From JBJKRF01 sp046704785 (GTDB lineage Bacteria; Chloroflexota; Anaerolineae; Anaerolineales; Villigracilaceae): a stretch of 36,588 nucleotides of DNA. Location: assembly GCA_046704785.1 (NCBI GenBank), contig JBJKRF010000158.1, forward strand, positions 1-36,588. Direction: 5' to 3'. Positions within the stretch are counted from its first letter, which is position 1; each line of letters opens with the position of its first letter. This document shows, one piece after another, positions 8,236 to 15,131 of this stretch. The notes beneath the pieces are model-generated. The model did no database searches. It was not told the DNA's origin and saw only the letters and a program-made list of their open reading frames with translations. The translations under genes were made by a program, and so were the position numbers.

Positions 8236-8270
8236 AAGAAATCCGGGGACGCCGACCCCGGATTTCTTTT
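8236..8270. terminator. orphan terminator-like hairpin in a divergent intergenic region
   Basis: A perfect 13-bp stem (8236-8248 with 8256-8268, loop ACGCCGA) is followed by TT on the plus strand. It lies between divergent genes (minus from 8076, plus from 8513), so no annotated gene ends here. The rest of the 8077-8512 gap holds the CCTACGTTT direct repeat at 8343-8351 and 8354-8362, and a GCGCA/TGCGC hairpin just before the phosphatase -10. I see no ORF in it. Confidence 0.5.
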
Positions 8271-8500
8271 GAAAGGAGGAGAAGAGAAATCACCTTACGA
8301 CGTTAATTTATCACGTAACCCTCCAACATACTTGACGCTTAACCTACGTTTCCCCTACGTTTGTTAGACAAATGACTTACAGAAGTGAAATTTAAACCAC
8401 GCCTGAAAGCGGCAAATCAAGGGCACGATATTGCGCATTCCTGTTCAATACAGCCTCCCGGCGTCTTTCGGGAAAAAGCGCATTTTCATGCGCGACATAA

Positions 8501-8506
8501 TATAAT
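8501..8506 (+). promoter_or_regulatory. -10 box placed for a leaderless phosphatase mRNA
   Basis: A perfect TATAAT ends exactly six bases before the ATG at 8513, so transcription would begin at or next to the start codon. No -35 is visible. A GGAG at 8507-8510 may instead serve as a short ribosome-binding site for a longer transcript. Confidence 0.35.
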
Positions 8507-8512
8507 GGAGAC

Positions 8513-9718
8513 ATGCACCCCGATTTCGTCAAACCTCGCTACGACTCCGGCGGTTTCGCCGGCCTGCCCCAGGTGGTCAAAAGCCTGTTGGGCGGCGCGC
8601 CCTATCCCCCGCCGATGGACGGATTGCAGGAGACCTATGACAATGTCATTCTGTTTTTCATCGACGGCTTCGGCTGGCGCACCTTCGAGAAGTTTGCCGC
8701 CTACCCCTATCTCGACCAGTTCACCCGTCACGGGCGCGCCGTTAAACTAACATCGCAGTTCCCCTCGACCACCTCCGGGCACGTCACCTGCATCCATACC
8801 GGGTTGAACGTAGGCCAGAGCGGAATCTTCGAATGGAACTACTACGAGCCCCAATTGGACGCCATGATCGTCCCGCTGCTGTTCTCGTTTTCGGGCACCG
8901 CCGAACGCGACCAACTCAAGTCGACCGGCATCGACCCCAAGCGCATGTATCCGACCACCACGCTCTATCGGGAACTAAAAAAACAGCAGGTCGCCTCGAC
9001 GGTCTTCCAGCACCGCGAGTACACGCCCTCCACATATTCCAACCTGCTCTTTCGCGGCGCCAACGCACGCAGCTACAAATCCCTGCCCGAGGCGCTGACC
9101 AATCTCAAACTGGCCTTGGAAAAGGCTGCCGGAAAGAACTATTACTTTCTATACTACGACAAGATCGACAGCGTCAGCCACGAGTACGGCCCGGACTCGC
9201 TGCAAGTCGAAGCCGAGGTCGATATGTTCCTGACCACGATGGAACGCCAATTCTCATCGCTCAAAAAAGGTCGGACGCTTTTTCTGCTGACCGCCGACCA
9301 CGGCCAATCGGAGGTCGATCCGGCCACGACGATTTACCTTAACAAAGCCTTCCCAGGCATCGAACGCTTTCTGCGCAGCAATGCCAGGGGCGAGTTGCTC
9401 GTCCCCGGCGGATCATGCCGCGACTTGTTTCTCTATATCAAAGACGACCGGCTCGACGAGGCCCGCGACCTGCTGTCCAAGGGGCTGGAAGGCAAAGCCG
9501 ATGTGGTCGAGACCCGCGAGTTGGTAGAAGCCGGGTACTTCGGCGACGAAATCTCCCCGGCCTTCCGCGCGCATGTTGGCAACCTGGTTATCCTGCCGTA
9601 CCGATACGAGTCAGTCTGGTGGTATGAAAAGAATAAATTCGAACAAAAATTTCACGGCCATCACGGTGGGCTGACGCCCCAGGAAATGGAAATTCCATTA
9701 TTAGGCCTGGAATTTTAA
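8513..9718 (+). CDS. alkaline phosphatase-fold phosphodiesterase/nucleotide pyrophosphatase family protein
   Basis: The 401-residue protein belongs to the alkaline phosphatase superfamily, type I phosphodiesterase branch, whose members hydrolyse phosphoesters with two metal ions. Visible metal/nucleophile segments are LFFIDGFGW (D51), FPSTTSGH with the nucleophile-type Thr near residue 86, YYDKIDSVSHEYG (Asp and His), LLTADHGQSE, and a late His-rich GHHGGLTPQE. There is no signal peptide, so it is probably cytoplasmic. It is the first gene of a four-gene plus-strand run to 12583. The substrate cannot be deduced; nucleotide or sugar-phosphate esters are possible. Confidence 0.87.
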   Translation: MHPDFVKPRYDSGGFAGLPQVVKSLLGGAPYPPPMDGLQETYDNVILFFIDGFGWRTFEKFAAYPYLDQFTRHGRAVKLTSQFPSTTSGHVTCIHTGLNVGQSGIFEWNYYEPQLDAMIVPLLFSFSGTAERDQLKSTGIDPKRMYPTTTLYRELKKQQVASTVFQHREYTPSTYSNLLFRGANARSYKSLPEALTNLKLALEKAAGKNYYFLYYDKIDSVSHEYGPDSLQVEAEVDMFLTTMERQFSSLKKGRTLFLLTADHGQSEVDPATTIYLNKAFPGIERFLRSNARGELLVPGGSCRDLFLYIKDDRLDEARDLLSKGLEGKADVVETRELVEAGYFGDEISPAFRAHVGNLVILPYRYESVWWYEKNKFEQKFHGHHGGLTPQEMEIPLLGLEF

Positions 9719-9755
9719 GTGCTCGTTGGAAAATCCACAGAAAGGCAGGGCTGCC

Positions 9756-10271
9756 ATGGAAACGCTCTATATCGGCCACAGCGGTAAAACCGTTCTTGGC
9801 GACCTATGGGTTGCCGTGAACGAGCGCGGGCTGGTCGCCGTGGAATACCCGGCCACGCAGGAAAGTTTCGTCGCCTGGCTGGAAAAACATCACGGTGGCA
9901 GCGTGGAGCTTGCGCCTGATAAAGTCGGCAAGGTTGTCGAACAGTTAAAAGAGTATGCCGCCGGGAAACGTCGCACATTCGAGCTGCCCATCGACTGGTC
10001 GGTGTTGAACGCCTTCCAACAGAAAGCCCTGAAAATCACCTACGACATCCCCTATGGGGAGACTCGCACCTACAAAGAAATCGCCAGCGAATTGGGAAAT
10101 CCGCGCGCCGCGCGGGCCGTCGGACGCGCCGAAGCCACCAATCCAATGCCGGTGGTGATTCCCTGTCACCGCGTAGTAGGCACCGACCGCAAGCTGCACG
10201 GCTACGGCGGCGGGACAGGTCTGCCCACCAAGGAATGGCTGCTCAAGATGGAAAAAGCCTTGATCGCTTAA
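9756..10271 (+). CDS. ogt: methylated-DNA--protein-cysteine methyltransferase (O6-alkylguanine repair)
   Basis: This suicide enzyme moves an alkyl group from O6-alkylguanine in DNA onto its own cysteine. The 171-residue protein has the active-site motif PCHRV with C137, the helix-turn-helix segment TYKEIASELGNPRAARAVG with the Arg finger, and the downstream GYGGGTGLPTKEWLLKME. I chose the ATG at 9756, which follows a purine-rich AGGCAGGG. A TTG at 9726 in frame would add ten residues but has a poorer context. No AraC-type Ada domain is present, so it resembles Ogt/MGMT. It lies 37 bases after the phosphatase gene. Confidence 0.93.
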   Translation: METLYIGHSGKTVLGDLWVAVNERGLVAVEYPATQESFVAWLEKHHGGSVELAPDKVGKVVEQLKEYAAGKRRTFELPIDWSVLNAFQQKALKITYDIPYGETRTYKEIASELGNPRAARAVGRAEATNPMPVVIPCHRVVGTDRKLHGYGGGTGLPTKEWLLKMEKALIA

Positions 10272-10299
10272 CGCCCATCGTTCGATTGACGGAGGCAAC

Positions 10300-10752
10300 A
10301 TGCAAAGACGAAAAAAGAGCGGCATCAAACGCCCGCCAGCCGTGACCATCGTCGCCTGGGGCATCATCATCCTGTTCCTGGTACGCCTGTACCAGGTCGT
10401 CCAGCCCTTGCTGCAAACGAACGTCTTCCGCCACGGCATCAACGGACCGTTGTTCATACAATACCGGCTCACCCCACTGGGCAACGCCATTTTTGCCAGC
10501 GCATGCTATCTCGTGCTCTCCCTGGCGGGCATCGTCGTCCTGGTCGGATTCCTGCGTATGAGGCGCTGGAGTTGGGTCATCCTGATGGCCTGGACGGGGA
10601 TTTCATTAGCCATCTCCCTCGTCGACTATTTCTACCGGGAGCCTAATTTCATTGTGATGGCCTCCGACACGATCATCGCTTTTGCCCTCAACCAGGCCGA
10701 CGTACAGCGTATCTTTGGCATCAGGACAGACGCCGGTGAGCTCCCCTCCTGA
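10300..10752 (+). CDS. small integral membrane protein of unknown function
   Basis: I do not recognise this 150-residue protein. It has a basic N-terminus (MQRRKKSGIKRPP) and three or four hydrophobic segments, at about 14-36, 61-86, 91-112 and a weaker one at 120-132. This predicts an inner-membrane protein with the N-terminus in the cytoplasm. The ATG at 10300 is preceded by GGAGG. Its 3' end overlaps the start of the next gene by 17 bases, so the two are probably translationally coupled and may work together. Confidence 0.75.
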   Translation: MQRRKKSGIKRPPAVTIVAWGIIILFLVRLYQVVQPLLQTNVFRHGINGPLFIQYRLTPLGNAIFASACYLVLSLAGIVVLVGFLRMRRWSWVILMAWTGISLAISLVDYFYREPNFIVMASDTIIAFALNQADVQRIFGIRTDAGELPS

Positions 10753-12583
10753 AAGCGCCCTCCCGACCACGCAAAAGAAAGAATCCGCCGACCTGGCGCT
10801 GCTGCGCCGCTATGAACCGGTGCTGCGCTTCACCCAGGGCGAGCAATTCTACCCAACAGACGTCGACCGTTACGTCAAGGAATGCAGCCTGTGGGAACAT
10901 CCCCCGGAGGGCCGCGACCGGCTGCTGGTCGCGCAGGGAGACCTGAGCCTCGACGAACTCGTCCGGCTGCGCCCCGCCCCTTTCGGCGCCGTCCACTACC
11001 TGCGTTTCGTCGAACCCCTCAGTCTGTCTGAATCGGCGCAGGTGCTGGCCGACCAATTGCGCCTGCGCAGCCTGCTCAAGAACTACTTCCGCGCCGGGAT
11101 GGGGCGCCTGGCCCGTGGCGGTCTGCTACCGCGCATCGTCGATGCCCTGTTCAGCGCCTCCTTTCTCCTGCGCGGGCGCGTTCCTGCTGCCAGCGCCGCT
11201 GCCGCCGAACTCGATTACTTCCACATGCGCGCCCAGAAGGAGCGCTACGTCTACTATGGGCGCGTCGCTCATGAGAACGGTTGGACCGTCCTGCAATATT
11301 GGTTTTTCTACTGCTACAACAGTTGGCGCTCCGGATTCAACGGAGTCAACGACCACGAGTCCGACTGGGAAATGATCAGCATCTATCTCTACGAAAACGG
11401 GGAACAGCTCGCCCCGGAGTGGGTGGCCTACGCCTCACACGATTTCCACGGCGACGACCTGCGCCGGCGCTGGGACGACGCCGGCCAACTCGATTTCATC
11501 GACGGCCATCCGGTGGTGTACGTCGGCGCGGGGTCACATGCCTCATATTTTTGTCGCGGCGAGTACCAGGCCGAGGTCAATCTCGACCTGCCGGCGTGGG
11601 TGAGTCGCGGGCTTGAGTCCTGGAACAATGCCTGGACGACGTTGCTGGGGCAGCGGCCCCTCAACCCGTTCCGGATCCCGTTTGTAGACTACGCCCGCGG
11701 CGACGGTTTAAGCGTCGGACCCGGACAGGCCAAAAGCTGGTTGCCCGAACAGATCGACGAATCCACGCCCTGGGTGAGCCAGTATCGCGGCCTGTGGGGC
11801 CTGTACGCCCGGGATCCCATCTCAGGTGAGAACGCGCCTGCCGGCCCGATGTACAACCGCGATGGTTCGCCGCGCGGCTCCTGGTACGACCTGCTGGGCT
11901 TTGCCGGGCTGGACAAGGTTCCGCCACCGCCCCAGGCTTTGCGCCTGCTCGAAGAGAACTGCGCCGGAATCAGCGCGCGACAGGCTGCGCTACGCAAGCT
12001 GATTCCCAACAAAGCCGGGGAACTGCAATCCCTGGGCATCAAATTGAAAAGCATGGAGGGCAATCCTCACCTGGCAAAGCAGCATGCCGCGCTGGGAAAA
12101 CAGATCGAGACGCTCGTGGCCGAAGTGCGCGGCTTGCGCCGGGAAAGGTCTGAAAACGCCGCCATGCTCGAAGGCTTGAGCGAGCGCCTGACGCGCCTGA
12201 AGCGTGGCATCAAAGACGACCCACGCGCGCACATCCACCACTTGGCGCTGCCAACACGCGTGGCACACATGCGTTTCGACCGCGCCGCCGAAACCTGGGC
12301 CGCTATCAGTTTGAGTTTGCTGCTCTTTGTGATTGTGGGCCTGATGTTGTTGACCCCCCATTTCCTGATTCTCGGCCTGGCGCTGATCACCATCCTGTTC
12401 GTTGTAATCGAGTCGATCCTGCGCGGCGCTTTCGTCCAAACGGTGGGCTTGATCAGCACTCTGTTGGCGATTCTGAGCGCCCTCATCCTGGTTGTCCATT
12501 TCTGGTATTGGATCGTCATGGGGGCCTTGCTGGCTATGGCGATCTTCCTGATGTGGCAGCGCTTGCGTGAACTGGCCGGTTAA
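10736..12583 (+). CDS. Vps62-like domain protein with coiled coil and C-terminal membrane segments
   Basis: The large N-terminal half resembles the Vps62/DUF946 family best known from fungi and plants. Marker segments are QYWFFYCYN (about residues 187-195), DHESDWEMISIYL (from 206), YASHDFHGDD (from 232) and PVVYVGAGSHASYF (from 259), in the family's order. Residues about 400-500 form a Lys/Glu/Arg/Leu-rich coiled coil. Three or four membrane helices follow from about 520 to 605. I use the GTG at 10736 (AGGA upstream, 17-base overlap with the preceding gene), giving 615 residues. A TTG at 10682 would add 18 residues by a long overlap. The function is unknown. A membrane-tethered cytoplasmic or surface domain is inferred. 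Confidence 0.72.
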   Translation: MSSPPESALPTTQKKESADLALLRRYEPVLRFTQGEQFYPTDVDRYVKECSLWEHPPEGRDRLLVAQGDLSLDELVRLRPAPFGAVHYLRFVEPLSLSESAQVLADQLRLRSLLKNYFRAGMGRLARGGLLPRIVDALFSASFLLRGRVPAASAAAAELDYFHMRAQKERYVYYGRVAHENGWTVLQYWFFYCYNSWRSGFNGVNDHESDWEMISIYLYENGEQLAPEWVAYASHDFHGDDLRRRWDDAGQLDFIDGHPVVYVGAGSHASYFCRGEYQAEVNLDLPAWVSRGLESWNNAWTTLLGQRPLNPFRIPFVDYARGDGLSVGPGQAKSWLPEQIDESTPWVSQYRGLWGLYARDPISGENAPAGPMYNRDGSPRGSWYDLLGFAGLDKVPPPPQALRLLEENCAGISARQAALRKLIPNKAGELQSLGIKLKSMEGNPHLAKQHAALGKQIETLVAEVRGLRRERSENAAMLEGLSERLTRLKRGIKDDPRAHIHHLALPTRVAHMRFDRAAETWAAISLSLLLFVIVGLMLLTPHFLILGLALITILFVVIESILRGAFVQTVGLISTLLAILSALILVVHFWYWIVMGALLAMAIFLMWQRLRELAG

Positions 12584-12618
12584 ACGAATTTGTGGGAGGT
12601 GGACGGCGCAAAGCGCCA

Positions 12619-13641
12619 CTACTTCACAGCATTGATAAAATCAGCCAACAGACCGTAAGCGGTGGTATGCGGGCCGGGGTCTTTTTCCAAAACAGACAGT
12701 TCACCCAACACGTCAGTCTGGAACTCGATGATGGAGGTAGAGCCTTCTGTGCTGAACATGGGCGACGTAGAGGAGACCAGTTCTGGGGCGACCTTACCGA
12801 TGACAGACTCCCCATCCCGCTCGGCGGAACAGACCAGTTTATAGCGTTTCCCCTCGTCCTTGGCCTTGGCAATCATCTCCGGCGTTACGCCACGGATGCC
12901 TTCCCGCTGCACTTCCTGCGGCTTGAGCGGCACGTCCATCAGGACGGTGGCCAGCGCCGCAACTTTGATGGCAGCGTCCCAGCCATCCACATCGGCGGAG
13001 GGGTCTGTTTCGGCAATGCCAATCTGCTGGCAGTACGCCACCGCGTCGTCAAAGGATTCGCCACTTTCCATGCGCGTCAAAATCACATTCGTCGTGGAAT
13101 TGAGGATGCCGTGAAAAGATTTGAGCTGCGCGGCAGGCAGAGAGCCGCGAAAGAGGGAAAAGATCGGTGCGCCGTCCATCACCGTGGACTCGAAGTAAAA
13201 GTGTTTGCCCCTTTCGGCGGCAAGCGCTTTGAGTTCGTGATAACCGTACACCACTATTCCCTTGTTGGCCGTGCAAACATGCATGCCCAACGCCAACGCC
13301 ACGCGCACATGATCAAGCGCGGGTTGGCCGGTCTCATGATCGACCGGGGTATTTTCGAAGAGCACATCGGCGTTACACTTGCGGACGAAATCCAGCGAAT
13401 CGGCAACGAGCGTATGGGTCACCAGATTCAGCGAGCGCCCACTACGGATCAGGTCGAGAGCGCCGTACAAGTCGACTCCGCTGGAGTTCACCAACATCCC
13501 GTGATGAGAGGTGGCGATACCCGTCACTGAGAAGGTGATATCATAGCGTTCCTTGAGTTCGTTCTTCTTTCGCAGCAACAGTTCAGCCAGCGCGCGGCCT
13601 ACATTGCCGAAGCCTAAAAATGCCAGTTTGTAATGCGCCAT
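12619..13641 (-). CDS. hom: homoserine dehydrogenase
   Basis: The enzyme reduces aspartate semialdehyde to homoserine with NAD(P)H, the branch point to threonine, methionine and isoleucine. The 340 residues include GFGNVG at 10-15, TANKG at 124-128 with the catalytic-type Lys127, and the substrate segment DPSADVDGWDAAIK. There is no C-terminal ACT domain (many bacterial enzymes of about 430 residues have one), so allosteric threonine inhibition through ACT is not expected. The ATG at 13641 has a strong GGAGGAG site. It lies downstream of the SCO1664 gene on the same strand with a 95-base gap and could be co-transcribed. Confidence 0.95.
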   Translation of the reverse strand: MAHYKLAFLGFGNVGRALAELLLRKKNELKERYDITFSVTGIATSHHGMLVNSSGVDLYGALDLIRSGRSLNLVTHTLVADSLDFVRKCNADVLFENTPVDHETGQPALDHVRVALALGMHVCTANKGIVVYGYHELKALAAERGKHFYFESTVMDGAPIFSLFRGSLPAAQLKSFHGILNSTTNVILTRMESGESFDDAVAYCQQIGIAETDPSADVDGWDAAIKVAALATVLMDVPLKPQEVQREGIRGVTPEMIAKAKDEGKRYKLVCSAERDGESVIGKVAPELVSSTSPMFSTEGSTSIIEFQTDVLGELSVLEKDPGPHTTAYGLLADFINAVK

Positions 13642-13736
13642 GTTCTCCTCCGGAGGATCACAAAAAAATTTCGCAAAGAGTTCATTTGTTGCGGTATAGC
13701 ATTATGAAGTTGCCACGATAGAATTTCTAAGTAAAG

Positions 13737-14459
13737 TTATAATGGCGGATATGGATAGGCCCGCCGACGCTCAGGGGGATATGGAAACTTCTGGGTGGCG
13801 ATCAAGGTCCGAGCACGCGCATTGAGCGCGGTGAGTTCAGTCGGGCTAAGGTAGGCTGCGAGGTCAGAGAACAAGCCCACGGGTTGTTTGAAGCAGTCAT
13901 GTAAATGTTCTACGCTGGAAAGAAGCTTCGCGGGGATAGCGTCTCCGGCGAAATCCCATACGACGGTCCGCAATTTATTTTCTTCGTGGAAGCATAGCCC
14001 GTGATCAATGGCATACAGGTGGTGGGTGCCCTGCTCGAAAAAGATATGGCTACCCTTGCGATCGGCATTATTGGTGATCAAGTCGAACAGCGCCACGGGG
14101 CGCAACGCCTGACGATCTTGCGGAGTAAAATTGAAGTAGTGGTAATCCGGATCGTACTCAATATATTGCTGCAATGAGCCGGGGCCATAGGGACCATCGT
14201 GGCGAAAGGTGGTATAAGGGACTAGCGACCATGCCAGCATTTCACTGACATAATAAGCAGCGACTTCACGCCCAGCCAAGCTGTTCTCAGGAAAATCCCA
14301 AAGCGGTTGTTCGCCCTGTTGTGGTTTGTACACAGCCGGGATTTTCTGACCACCGTAATTTAGTTTAGCCAGAAAAGTATAGTTTGAGCCAAGCATGAAC
14401 TGGCCCTCCAATTCGATTTCGCCTTGAGCGAAGGCCTCACATAAAAATTTATCTGGCAT
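13737..14459 (-). CDS. SCO1664 family protein (PI3/PI4-kinase-like fold)
   Basis: The protein matches the SCO1664 family, known mainly in Actinobacteria and Chloroflexi and distantly similar to phosphatidylinositol 3/4-kinases. Kinase-like features are the Lys in PAVYKPQQGE, the acidic helix around LAGREVAAYYVSEML, the catalytic-loop-like DLITNNADRKGSH, and AIDHGLCF in place of a DFG-type metal site. The true substrate is unknown. I start it at the ATG at 14459 (MPDKFLCEAF), giving 240 residues. A TTG at 14471 would add four. It follows the DUF3090 gene by 30 bases, a pairing conserved elsewhere. The histidine-phosphatase partner found with the pair in Actinobacteria is not in this window. 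Confidence 0.85.
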   Translation of the reverse strand: MPDKFLCEAFAQGEIELEGQFMLGSNYTFLAKLNYGGQKIPAVYKPQQGEQPLWDFPENSLAGREVAAYYVSEMLAWSLVPYTTFRHDGPYGPGSLQQYIEYDPDYHYFNFTPQDRQALRPVALFDLITNNADRKGSHIFFEQGTHHLYAIDHGLCFHEENKLRTVVWDFAGDAIPAKLLSSVEHLHDCFKQPVGLFSDLAAYLSPTELTALNARARTLIATQKFPYPPERRRAYPYPPL

Positions 14460-14489
14460 ACCGGTTCGCAAGAAGGCCGCAGGGGCAGG

Positions 14490-15017
14490 TCAATGACGGT
14501 ACCCGTTCTTCTTCGGACAGAAGTGTCCCTCCGGGTCCATGGGCTGCCCACATTGTGGACAGATGGGCCGCCCATGCTGGACGACTTCCATCCCCCAGCG
14601 AGCCAGGGCGCGCGCCTGGGAACGGGTACACCAAAAACGAATGACTGCAGCTTCTTCGGCATCATCGCCATCCATCAGGATTTCACGAGTAACAATAACG
14701 ACCAGATCACGCTCTTTATCATATCCCAGGCCGATTTCTCCGGCTCGGAAGACGGGTTCAACCGGCGGGTTGATGCGCATGTGTTCTGCTACAAATTCCG
14801 CCGACGCATCAGAAAGGCCAGGGCTTTGTGTGTTAATTTGCGCCAGGAATTGTTCGACACCCACCGCGAGCGACTGGAGTTGCACCTTTTCTATGATGAC
14901 CGTCACGGTTCGCGCCGCCTGCCAGGCCTGAATGTAAAATACACGTTGGCCCGGCGCGCCGATTGCATCTGCCGTGATATGGTCACAGGGATCAACATCA
15001 ATTTCAAAACGTGGCAT
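14490..15017 (-). CDS. DUF3090 family protein with C-terminal zinc ribbon
   Basis: This 175-residue protein of unknown function is the regular partner of SCO1664-family proteins. It starts at the ATG at 15017 (MPRFEIDVDPCDHITA) behind an AGGA site. The N-terminal part has VFYIQAWQ and VTVIIEKVQLQSLA. The last 30 residues hold CPQCGQPMDPEGHFCPKK, which looks like a small metal-binding ribbon with a Cys/His donor set. No signal peptide is present. Conserved linkage with the kinase-like neighbour suggests they act in one cytoplasmic process, but which process is not known. An extended -10 promoter lies just upstream. Confidence 0.86.
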   Translation of the reverse strand: MPRFEIDVDPCDHITADAIGAPGQRVFYIQAWQAARTVTVIIEKVQLQSLAVGVEQFLAQINTQSPGLSDASAEFVAEHMRINPPVEPVFRAGEIGLGYDKERDLVVIVTREILMDGDDAEEAAVIRFWCTRSQARALARWGMEVVQHGRPICPQCGQPMDPEGHFCPKKNGYRH

Positions 15018-15045
15018 CACTCGGTCCTGGGGAAAATCTGGAGTT

Positions 15046-15054
15046 AGTATACCA
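15046..15054 (-). promoter_or_regulatory. extended -10 promoter of the DUF3090-SCO1664 genes
   Basis: On the minus strand TGg directly precedes TATACT (15046-15051), 28 bases before the DUF3090 start. No good -35 is seen. It lies in the 114-base divergent gap before the GGDEF gene. Confidence 0.45.
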
Positions 15055-15131
15055 GAAATCCAACTGTAAGGACTTCGTAGAGGAGCGAATAAGGCTCTTG
15101 TAGCATAATTACGATAAGTAGGTATGTTGGT

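Noticed and set aside
8271..8290. Strong purine-rich AAAGGAGGAG resembling a ribosome-binding site
   Set aside because: No start codon follows at a usable distance, and the frame after it has no open reading frame of note.
12605..12617. GGCGC-AAA-GCGCC hairpin between convergent genes as a terminator
   Set aside because: Only five base pairs with a three-base loop and no T-tract on either strand.
12592..13530. Long plus-strand open frame opposite homoserine dehydrogenase
   Set aside because: It is the antisense shadow of a well-supported gene; the same holds for long frames opposite pheT, groEL, gdhA and the TPR genes.
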